Source of the DNA: Leuctra nigra
Lineage: Eukaryota > Arthropoda > Insecta > Plecoptera > Leuctridae
Length of the DNA stretch: 64,000 bases
Assembly: GCA_934045905.1 (NCBI GenBank)
Contig: OW203764.1
Coordinates: 23,369,109-23,433,108 of the forward strand
Reading direction: 5' to 3'
Under the pieces are notes generated by a model. It saw only the letters and a program-made list of their open reading frames with translations. It was not told the DNA's origin and did no database searches. Numbering within the stretch: the first letter of the stretch is position 1; the number at the start of each line of letters is the position of its first letter. The position numbers and the translations under genes were made by a program. Shown here in pieces: positions 8,798 to 21,100 of the stretch.

Positions 8798-11700
8798 GTA
8801 AGTGTTACTTTGATACACAACCTATGTGAATTACGTAGTAGATCAACATGTGGGTGTTCAACTGGTGAATTGGATTGTTGTAGCAATACATCGGTGTGTC
8901 GAGTGAGACTCTGTTGACGAGTTCCGCTTGGAGTGCTGTTATCCATCATCCGGCTGAAGAGGATTCAGAGCCTGACGATTTGCCATCCACTGTTGACATG
9001 GATGCTATCAAGGTAAGCTAGTGGCTTCACATCGAAACCTGTTCGTACCTAAGTAGGTACATCTTACTGGGTTCTTTAGAAATTCAAATTATCAATAGGT
9101 ACCTAGATACAATTATTAAGATACATCAAAATGAATGAATGCAAACATTAGTTCTAGTTTCATGATTCAAGATGTCACTCATTATTGATCCATTTTGTTA
9201 GGACATAACATTTCAAACAAATTCAGCAGTAAGGTAGGTATTTACCTTAAACTTTATTGAAGTAGACCTCTACAAGCAAGTAGTTACCAATAGTAAGCCA
9301 CGGATACCGGAGATATTTTTATTTGTGATTTATGTGCGAATGTAAAGTAGGGTTACCATCGCTTTGGATCTAAATAGAGCAAATAAGCGCGTTCAAAGTG
9401 TCCATGAACCAATTCTTGAGTTTTCTTCACGTTTTGAAACCATTTACGTTTGCGTTGTATAAAACTTGAAACAGTTGACAACTATTGCTTAGCCTTCAAC
9501 TTTTTTACGTTTTAAACGATGAAAACGTATTGTGTCAAAACGTGAATCTCACGAATTGGTCTCCAGAAACTTTGATCACCTAATAGAAATCTGCTAGTTA
9601 GGTATCTTCTTACTAGGTACTACCTTGTGAATGTGATATCACATGAGTTGGTCCAAACTTTGCGAATTAAGTTTTTTCCTATTCATTGACTATTTTACTA
9701 TTTTACTTTGAGTAAGCAGATTTTACTTATTTTCTCAATAGGTCATCCACTTAGTGTTTTAAGGAAGGTTCGGCCTCTAAACCACCGTTTCCCAGTTGTG
9801 ATCGCTGTTAAAACAACATGTAGTTGTGGAGATGGAATTGCTTTAGTTTTCGATATTCGTTCATGAGAAATTTTATTGCGTACAAACTGTGAGCGGATTT
9901 CAATCAGAATTTTGCTTGATTTCAAAATCTGGAAAATGTGCAACATTTTTGCAAGATAGGTAGGTAATAAAGTTTACCTACTCATCTGGTAAGTGCAGTT
10001 TGCTGATGGCTCGCGGCTTTCAAGAAGCAATTAATTTACAACCTTGTCGTTGTAACACATCGTCTTTCAACAAGTCAGTCACAAGATGAGAAATGACGGA
10101 CATCGTCGTCCAAGGCAATTCGGTTGTCCTTGTCTTTCACATTTCAGTACCTACCTATTGTAAAATCATATTGTAGGCTGCTCTTAGCAAGCTTATTGCC
10201 AATAGCTGTACTTAATAAGAATGATTTGTTTCCTAGGGCACGCCAGCCACCCCCTTGCCCGCCCCACCCAAGCAACCGCCGCTGCCCGAGTGCTGCGACA
10301 AGGAGCGACGTAGAGGAGGCGATGGCGACGACGGAAGTGACAGCGATGGCAGCGATGACGAGTCGGACAGTTCGGATGACTCTGACTCGGGCAGTGACTC
10401 GGTAAGACCAATTGCTCCGTACTACTCTGTGGGAAATTTATAGTATCTTTTAAAGACAGAAGGGATAATATCAACCAGTGTACCTACACATTCTTCAATC
10501 CCTGTTGGAAACCTAGTTTTGCATTGCCTAAAAAATAAACTAGATTTCAGTGTCTGGTCTCCTTCAATCACCTTCGTCAGCCTAGCCAACTAACTAGCCA
10601 TGCATGATTGTGTCCATATCGGTTCTTAGAATTAGGAAGTAGTACGACACTTCAAATTTTAAGGGCGGTCATATATTTTTCCCCGCCAAAAGCGATTTGG
10701 AGCGGTTTTCGAGCGAAATACAAAATATAAATACCTATATTGAACAAACGGTTATGAATATCGAAAAAGCAAGACCGAGGTGACGTGTATTGAACCTTTA
10801 TCTACATTTTCATCGCTTACTGTCATAACTTTGCTCCTACTAGTATGTGGTCAGTATGTGTCGGGCACGAAAGCACTCCGTATATTTACTTATAGTGTTT
10901 TCGTGCCCGACACATACTGACCACATAGTAGGAGCAAAGTTACCTATGACAGTAAGCGATGAAAATGAAGATAAAGGTTCAATACATGTCACCTCGGTCT
11001 TGCTTTTTCGATATTCATAACCGTTTGTTAAATATAGTCGTTTATATTTTGTATTTCGCTTGAAAACCACTTCAAATCGCTTTTGGCGGGAAAAAATATA
11101 TGACCGGCCTTAAACAGTAGTACGTATCTTCCTGCTACAGTGTACCTACTATATTAAATTTTTAACATTATCACTTCTTGCTTGTAGGTTAGGTACCTAC
11201 TTACTAATGGCCGGGTAATTTAAACTCTAAATCTTATCTGTTATCAGGAGGTACCTACTTCAAACTGGTGTAGGTAATTTAACCTATTGTTTGTCCTTCA
11301 GCCTCTTTCAAATGATCTTTTGCTTAAGAAGTTAAGATTTATTATAGTCTTGAGGTGGTAGTACCGAAGTTCGTTGATTTCTCTGTAGGTAGGTACATAT
11401 TTTTGTATACCTAGTTAAAGTGTCAATGGAATGTTTACATTAGTTCAATTCAATGTGTAGCTATTGTGGAGGGGCACATACCACAGTAGTACTCTTACTC
11501 TCACTTTCTTCTTAATTAGAATAATTTAAATTGGTATTTTGCTTCTACATTTTCTTCTGGCTGATATTTCACTTCCCTCTGCTTCTTCGTCTCTCCCACG
11601 ATCTGCCCATCGTCAAGAGGTCCATTGTACCCTACACCACATCCCACTATACCGGTTCCACACTTTAAGTAAAATAGGAATTTCTTTATAATACAGGTAA

Positions 11701-14700
11701 AACTGTTCCCATGTTTAAAAGATAAAATCATAAAAGTGGATTGAAAAACGAAAACTTATCTTTTCACTTGTGAATTTTATCTATAAGTTTTCTTACTATG
11801 TTTCAGAAGTTACCAGAAAAGCATTCTTTAAATAATCAATTTTCCTTCCCCAAGGATGTGATTCTCCCACTGGTCAATGTTCTCTATCCCCAATTTGCTT
11901 TTCTGCTCTCCCACTCTTTTGAATTTTCAGAATTTTCCTGGAATCATTTAATTTCAAAATTAACATTTTTGAACCAGACCTGGTATCTGGCTTCCTGGTT
12001 AGAAGCGAGTAGAATATCGATGCAAACGGTGTGTGACGGGCATATTGTTGCAGGCTTCCGAGAGTGATTCGTGCACGTGGAGCGACTCGGACTCCGGCAG
12101 CTCGTCTTGTTCCTCGCAGAGTCGCTCCAGTCAGTCGTCGCGCGTCCACCAGACCTTCTCCATCCGAGAGACCAACATCGACCAGGTGCGCTTGACCTTA
12201 ATTCAGCATGTTAGTTTACGGGTTGAGGGCAAATCAAGCTCAATTTCAGAGTCTTTAGTCAACTGTCTGACAGGAAATACCTACACAATTATATTGCGAA
12301 CGAGTGTGGCATAGTTTTTTTTCTATGCCTTTCATTTTTGCATATGTAGGTATGTATGTACGTAATTTAGCTTCTAGGTTTTAAGCATAAATTGAACATT
12401 ATGAAATTGCTAACATTTTTGTAAATTTGTCGACAACTTTCAGTAATCCTGTTCTAATGTTTCTTGTTTTTTTATATACATTAAATCGCCACAATCAACA
12501 AGATATTTTGTGAACCCTGCAGAAAATTTAAAATTAACTAGGAAAACGCTCAGTGTAACGCGTTGATGAGCGAGCACGGGTACGTGCAAATTCTCGAACC
12601 GGAAATGCGTACACAACGCACAGAAAACATATACATACATCCATATTGAATTGATTATGATATCAACTTAAAAGTGTATGCTTTTCATCGAAACTTTAAA
12701 ATAGCATCTAAGCACCTGGTTCATAAAGCAAATCAGAATCAATTTTCAATTGGCACTGGAAAACATTCATTTCGATACTTCATTACTGACAGATATTAAA
12801 AATTTCAATAACTTCATACGTTCTTAGCTGATTGGGATGAAATTTTGTAAAATAAGAGACAATATTGGTCTTAATGATCATGCAAAATATGAGTTTGATC
12901 AGAATTATCGAAGACCGTTTTCATTTTTCAGCCTATCATAACCAATAAATGGATTTCAAAAATAATAATGGTATGCAAACAGAGAAGGTTGGTTTTACAT
13001 GTGTACAACATTTCAGCTCGATCAAAGAAAAACACTGACCTGTATAGCCAAAATATGAGTTTGATCAGATTTATCGAAGACCAGTTTAATTTTTCAACCT
13101 ACCATCAGGAGATGTTTATTTAAATTTTAACCAATCAATTTTTTTCAAAAAAATTAGGGGTCAGCAAACAGAAAAGGTTGTCTCCACATGTGTGCAAAAT
13201 TTCAGCTCGATCGAAGAAAAACTCTGACCTGTAAAGCGTCAGTAAACGGAAAAAAACAACAAAAAAAACAGAGGTCCGTGCCAAAAGAGCCAAAAGGAGA
13301 CGCTCGCTCAATCAGCCAATGGTTTAATAAAAAAAATTATGATTTGATTAAGCAATTTAATAAGGGCCGGTCTTTGTACCTCTTGCTAAAGTTAGCTACT
13401 GGATAAAGTTATTGATAGCGTTAGCAAACGTCTTTCAATTTCTTGATATGTTAGCTAGAGAATGAAATCAATGTAAAATTATAGGTGCTTGCTAACTTTA
13501 TCCGTTAGCTAGCTAGCTATCAAGAACTTGAGCAAGAAGTACAAAAACTGGCCCTAAGTAAGTTCAGTTAAAAGTTAAAACCCATCATAGTACCTACTAC
13601 CTATAAAGCAGAGATAAAGTTTGACGTTAAATGGACCTCTTATGCAGATTTTTAGTTAAGTCTTTAACTAGGTACCTACCCATTTTATGTACTTATGAAG
13701 AGATTTGCATAGGAACCTACTACCTACTATACTTGTACAAGGAATTGAATTAGGTAGATTATGGTTTTCAAATACTAATTAAATTAATTATTTTGCATTA
13801 ATTGCATAGTTGATTGCAAACCAGATTTAATGTCATGTCAGTACTGTCAGGTCAGCATATCTCTGAAATGAGGGACGAGAATGACACCTAGGTAATCATT
13901 ATTAAATCAAGCTGCCAACTTCACAATATTAAAATGCACTAGCTTTGTTGCAGAGGAGTATTATATTTTTGAAATTTTGATTTGTTGATCATTGTAATGT
14001 TTCCAAATTCTTAAATATACTTCGAAGAAGGAAGCCGATAACCTCTATTTAACTTAATTATCACATACAACACGAGCAAAAATGTCTATATGTAGTGTTC
14101 TACTTCAAATACAAAAGTTGGTGAAACAGAAATAGCTACAATTTTGAAAAGTGACGGCCGACGAATAGGCAACTTGACAGATTAAATAGCTATATGAAAT
14201 ATATTTTTCACCAAATTGGTAACTAGAATTGGGTTTATTATCATGTATTCGTATTTTAGGTACCTACCTACTTTGATAGTGTGGAATAAATAAAATGGTC
14301 ATAGGTATTTTATGCAGAAACACTTGATAACCGAAAGTGATTGTTTTTAGGTTTGCCCAAACGTAGCACTGATATTGCGCGCACTGGGGTGACTACAGTC
14401 GCGCATTCTGTTGAGAGTTCAGACCTAAGTTGCCCCAACTATTTAAAGCAACATGTTTAGGAGAAAGATTAACTTTTATGTCCGTACCAAATCTCAAATC
14501 GCTATTGCACTTTGTGTTTGGGAATTCAAGAATGCGTTTTCACACCCAATACTGCACCATTGTGGGTCCCAATTCATCTGTTTTATGGCAAAGTTGCAGT
14601 GAAAATTGAGAACAAACACAAATCTGTGTCTAGAGGTAAAAGGCTCGTAGTCTGTTTTCTTGATTTTTACTTTTACAGTTGGAATCATGTAAGCAAGCGC

Positions 14701-17700
14701 TATCAATTGCGTATTGACTGAATTCGTCGATGTACTCTCTTTCAAAATGACTGGTGTCACCAATAATTACGTTACGAGGCAGACAAGATCTAATAATTTT
14801 TTAGCTCATCTCAAGAATCATGAAATCGACACACGACCTTTTGCTTCTAAGGCACGGAAATACATTATTGCAATTAAATTACTTAAAGGAATCTACTTGA
14901 CTTTGTGAACGTGTTACCGTTAATAATGAAGATTTCTTGTTGTCATGAAGGTCTATAGCTGGGTCCACATTAGACCGTTAATGCCTTTTGAGTTTCTATG
15001 ACCAATCACAAGTCCAGAAACTGCTCACGGCAGATTTTTTATTCTGATTGGTTAATAGAAAAAAACCGGTTGACTTTAAACTTTGCACGACATTAAAAAT
15101 TAATGGTTCATCTTGTTCTGTTGAATTTCAGGGAGGACTCAAGCTGAAGATATCTGCTCTGAAAGTCTTGAAGAAGCCGGCCTCCAAAGATGATTGGGAG
15201 ATGAGGAGACCGAATAGCGCAGTGGAGAGACAGTGTAAGGACAAGGTGAAAGTGGAGGAAGGGGAAGCCCCTCCCGTCAATTCCCCCGTTGTCAAGTCTG
15301 AGAAAACCAACCTGGAAGCCAAACCAAAAACCGACCCAGTGCTTGTCGAAGTGCCAAAGGCCGAGAAGCCACCGACAAAAGTAGCCAAAAGTCAAGGTCG
15401 CACAGTGGGCACCAAAGCTGGCAGCAACGCAAGTGCTTCAAAGTCCGATAAACCGACCATTCCGGTGAGCCCAGTCAAGGCAAAAGCTCAAAGCTCGCCT
15501 AAAAACCAATCTCCTTTAAAATCAAAGATTGCCAACCAACCATTAGTGGCAGAGAAAACTGAACTGAAAGAAGAAGTGATAAAACCTGCATCGAAGGAGC
15601 GGCCAGTGAAAAATGGCATCCATACGCGGAGGGAAGCGGCGCTGAAGAGCGGCTCCACCTTGAAGAGCAGAGCAAAGGAAGCGGCACCGAAGATCACGAA
15701 GATGGAGAGTCCGTCGGCGTTGGGCATACGTTCACCAAACAAAGCTGCCACTCGTAGCGAGTCGAAGAAGGCGGAGGACAGACGGAAAGATACTGCGGGC
15801 AAGCACAAGCAAAAGGTAAGGCAAACTTTACTATTTAGTCTAGTAAGGGCTGAGATATGCGATGATGTTAGAAAGAACGCTTGTTGTGATACCTTTTATC
15901 AAATCTTGTTGAAGTCCAGGCCAAGACTATCAGTTTTGATATCCCACCAGCATTGTAATGCTGATAGGTGCTGCGATGGTGTAAAATAAAGTGAAAAATA
16001 CTTATGAAGGGGATTAAAAAAGTGAAATTCAATATCATTGAGCAAAGACAATTTTTCATATTTGTACCTACAGTAAAATATTAGTCATGAATAGAATTGG
16101 TATTGTCTCATATTCAAATTATTTCAAGAAATTGTACCCTTTTGGGCTTTTGAATTCAGAGTTTAATTTCCATTTTCCCCAAAAAACTGCAGCCTGCTTG
16201 AACCTTTGCAACATTATTTTTTCAAAACTAATTTTTCTCCACTTATCTCTTTTTTGGGGGTAAAAATTAAGCCGTTAAATAATTTTTAACTCTTCTTCAG
16301 TGGTATTTTGTATCTGAAATTGAAGGGATTTTTATTTTAAAATGCCATGTGTTTGATACTCTAGACATAGGTATTTTTTAAAATAATTGCATTTCTAATT
16401 TCATATGTGCCTCTTCTAATGGCGTTTACAACTGGCACAATAGGTTTGCAGTTGCACTGAAGTTTGTATTGTGCCGTCGTGACATAACCCAATTGAAAGA
16501 GGAACACAGTTTTGCCCCATGTGCAGTCCCAGCCAAACACGAATATAGGTAAATAATGTTGGATTATACAAATATTTGAGTTTTGAAGTTGGTTTTTGGT
16601 CACTGGTATTACATAACTAATAGAGCAGAACAGAAATGAAGTGCTCTCGTGTGGTACTAAAACTGACCATGTGAAGGCCACTATTCCTCCATCGATTTCT
16701 AGCCGATTTAACGGCTTTGGAATGGTCTTACAAAGCATAAAACCAGGTTCACATAAACTGTTGCTGCAAAACTGTCTATGTGGACTCAACTTTATTTTGT
16801 GGACTTTATTTGATAGGTACTCAAATAAACATTGCTGCATGAAAATGTACAAATTATGAAAGTGTATTTCCATTTATCTATTAAAAATAGGATATCATAC
16901 TTTTACCAGAGACAGGAGGCCAATTCTTGAGATTCACGTTAAGAAACCATTTTACGTTTGCATTGTGTAAAACTTGAAACAGTTGACAACTATTGCTTAG
17001 CCTTCAACTTTTTAACATTTTAAACAGTGAAAACGTACGCCGGTTTCAAAACGTAAATCTCAAGAATTGGCCCCCAGGTGTCCAAGTCCTAAAATCGGCA
17101 TTTTGAAACCGTTTACGATTTCATTGTGTACATAAAACGAGAAAAATTGAAAGCTAAGGCTTAGTTGTCGACTTTATTTAGTTTTAAACAAAGAAAACGT
17201 GAACGTTTTCAAAACGTCGATTTTAAGACGTGGGGTCCAACTGCTGGGAATGTTTTGCAGGCAGGGCTCTAACACGGTTGACCTTGAAGTTGCACATGCG
17301 CCAGCGCAGACATGTTCTAGTTCCTGTACAGTTCGTTTTTCCTATGTTTGAACTCTCAACAGAATGCGCTGCTCGTCAGTTTTTCTGCTAGGCCGAAAAC
17401 GTCTACATTGCAAGGTGAGCGCGCAATGAAGTCTTTCTTGGCCTAAATGACCAACTGACGGTGGCTCCGTCTGGTGAGAGATCAGACGTATGCTGAACAG
17501 ACTGTAATGTTTTGGTCTGTAGGTGAGGAGTAATAATGGAATTGCAAACGAGCTAATATCTTGTCACAAGTGAATATTGATTTCAAATTTTGCGCATCCA
17601 TTTTGGTCGACCTTGGTGCTGCAAACCCACCGAAATTGTCGGTGCAAAAGAATGTGCGCTCTGGGTGAACCACTTCCCAGTCAAATAAGTCACTTGTACT

Positions 17701-18112
17701 CGGTGTGGCTCAGTGCAAACCTAGTGCAGCCAGTCGAAAACGCCAGAAGAGATTCAACGTTTTTTTTTAAATGCCTTCATTGATCTTGTTATGTTTTCAT
17801 TCTCTACATAAAATAATTTTGTATAAAATCCTTCCACAAATTGCCCGACAGTATACTGGACCTAGAGAACGAAATTAATTAATCAGTATCATGCATTGCT
17901 AAAGATACCTGAGCTTTCTGGTTTCTATTAGTGGGCTGAGGTTGCAGTGAAATGTCAGGAAATTACTTTCAGGCTGGATATTTGGAGTTCTAACGTGTAC
18001 CTTCTTCATACTGTATTCAATTCTGTAATGACAACATTTTTACTGATGCCTACACTCATTGTTGAGCGAGCGAAGCGAGCGTCTCCTTTTGACTCTTTTG
18101 ACACGGACCTCT

Positions 18113-18153
<41 letters not shown>

Positions 18154-21100
18154 GGCTGCTATCTGGAGCAATGAAAGTCGTACCGTTTCACCAATCGATC
18201 TGAAATTTTGCACACATGTAGAGACACCTTTTCTGTTTGCTGACCCTAATTTTTTTTGAAATCCATTGATTGGTTAAAATTTAAATAAAAATCTCCTGAT
18301 AGGCTGAAAAATTAAAATGGTGTTCGACAAATGTGATCAACCTTATATTTTGCATGGTCATTTAGACCAACATTGTCTCTTATTTTACAAATTTTCAGCC
18401 AAATCCTCCTATTGGTTAAAATTTAAAAAAATATTTTATGTGCTTTTTGAAATTTAAACCGGAACTGTTTGACCGATCTACTTAAAACTTTGCATGGTCA
18501 TTGGGTCCAACATTATCTGTATTTTTGACAATTTTCAGACTAAACTGTGTTTAAATTCAAAAGTTATTGACAGTTTACGGATAGTTTGCATGTTGGCTGT
18601 CATATTTCTCGAATTTCACATTTCATGGCATCGAATCTTCACTTCAAGGTTTTTAGAGCAGAAACATTCAAACGTATATTATGAAACTGATATGACCATT
18701 CAACAGATCAATCTAATATTGTGTACACACACTTATTTCATATCAGTGGTCCCAGGTATATTTTTTGAACGAGATCCTGTGATTTTTGGAAATTTACAAG
18801 GAACCAATCAATCAATCATTCAATCATATCATCATTCAATCATTCAATCACCATTCAATCATAAAGGTTCAGGTTCTATCGATCAACTTAAAACTTTGCG
18901 TGGTTATTGGGACCAATATTTTATGAATTGTTGGATATTTTCATACAAGTCTGTGACGAAATTCAAGAATTATTGGCTTTTAAGGACATTTTCGATAAAC
19001 AGAATTTCGGTTCGAGGTGTTGCGCGTTATCCGTGCTCGCTCATCAACGCGTTACTTAGAGCGTTTTCCTAGTGTATACATACAGTACCTACTGACGATT
19101 TATTTTACTGTTTATTGATGGGATGTTTCATAACTGGGCTTAAAAATAGAACATTGTGAAATGTCAGTTGATGCTCAGTAGCCACACACAAACACATTTT
19201 TTTGTTTTAAATCAGAAAAAAATAATTGATTTCTACATAAATCGTAGATGAAATGTTAGTAGGTACCTAATGTATGGTTATTTAATTTTTACGTATGACA
19301 AATGAAAGGAATACATAGAATACATCAATGGAAGGCTAATCAGATACGTCCCCCTCCTTTTGCGACCAGGAATTGAAGGTTTTACAATTGTTGCACTGTC
19401 TCTTCAAATACATTATATCAGCCAATAGCACACGCAATGACGTTTTTTATGTTATTGACAATTCATGTCTACATAAGTTTTGATGCGCAATTGTGTATTA
19501 TTATTAGCCACCTTGTTTATTTACTAGGGAATAAATTAGCATATCTTCTGTCATCCGATGACATATGATTGAGACAGTCATTGTTTTTCGCTTCGGCGGC
19601 TGGCAGATGACGAGTTTATTATCCAACCTTTTATAATTCGAACAAAGAAAGTACGACGGAGATACTTTTTAATGGTTGGCCCATTACAACACCTGCCACT
19701 TGGCGTTTGAGTTTGTTTTAAAGAACTCTGGCAATGGGGCATGTGTGATGTGGCAACCGAATGTTAATTTCGAATTGCCTGTATCTCGCGAAGAATCGAC
19801 ATAAATTTGACATTTTAGCCGAGGCGTCAGCTGCTGTTTTCGGGGGGGAAAGGGGCTCGCCACCTGTATTTGCTTCTCTATCTAGCTTCTTTGTTTGTTT
19901 TGCTATTAATTATTCTTTGTTAGTGGACAATGGTCGGTGTTATAATTAGCATTCCGTCGACTTATGCTGGGGCATATCGTGTCTTGTTCTTTCGATATAA
20001 TTATACCACTATGTTTGAAATTGAGTTGGTTGAAATGACACCTTTTGACAATGTACTGTTAACTTTGTGAGGAGCTGGATTCCAGGAAAAAGTGACTATA
20101 TCATGGTTGGCCCATTTGCGGTTATTAATAAATTACACACACACACTTAAATGTCGACCTTGCAGAGTGGTCAGTGTTTCTAGAAGAATAAAAAAATTGT
20201 AAATGGCACCCACATGCACAAATAGTGTTCGTCCATTAGATATGATATAAAAGAAATTTTTTGTCGGGTACGAAATTTATAATCTAATTGTGTTCGGAAT
20301 GTGTTATGAGACAATGCGAGGTGGAACTTCATCCCCGTGTGCAGACACCATGTGTGTGCAGCCATGACGTCATGCCAGTAGGCGATGAAGAGTAATTGAA
20401 AGGAGTTCGCGCACCGCCGAGTCGCTGGTGAGGAAGGTTCAAGAGAGGTTCAAGGTTGTACGCGCGCTCGCGGATCCTCGCGGCGCATGTGCATATCATC
20501 CTCTTGCGCGCTCGGAGGGTGGCGTCATTGCCTGGCGTCCCACAAGACATCGCGGATCTTCGCCGCGCATGTGCATATCATCCTCTTGCGCGCTCGGAGG
20601 GTGGCGTCATTGCCTGGCGTCCCACAAGACATCGCGGATCCTCGCCGCGCATGTGCATATCATCCTCTTGCGCGCTCGGAGGGTGGCGTCATTGCCTGGC
20701 GTCCCACAAGACATCGCGGATCCGCGCCGCGCATGTGCATATCATCCTCTTGCGCGCTCGGAGGGTGGCGTCATTGCCTGGCGTCCCACAAGACATCGCG
20801 GATCCTCGCCGCGCATGTGCATATCATCCTCTTGCGCGCTCGGAGGGTGACGTCATTGCCTGGCGTCCCACTAGACATCGCGGATCCTCGCCGCGCATGT
20901 GCATATCATCCTCTTGCGCGGTCGGAGGGTGGCGTCATTGCCTGGCGTCGCACAAGACATCGCGGATCCTCGCCGCGCATGTGCATATCATCCTCTTGCG
21001 CGCTCGGAGGGTGGCGTCATGGCGTCCCACAAGACATCGCGGATCCGCGCCGCGCATGTGCATATCATCCTCTTGCGCGCTCGGAGGGTGGCGTCATTGC

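Larger units (their letters stand above)
12186..15131 (+). other. ash1 intron 4
   Basis: 2.9 kb with a family B copy (12538-13312) and a foldback MITE (13363-13556). From 13560 to 15131 I see only AT-rich sequence with TAGGTACC words; a 20-bp segment at 14401-14420 has its inverted complement at 17350-17369 beyond exon 5. Confidence 0.7.

Noticed and set aside
16361..16873. 170-codon minus-strand frame in ash1 intron 5
   Set aside because: No recognisable domain, AT-rich intron composition, no splice partners. Probably chance.
18494..19072. 192-codon plus-strand frame
   Set aside because: Lies wholly inside family B copy B3 and reads through its terminal repeat; no domain recognised.
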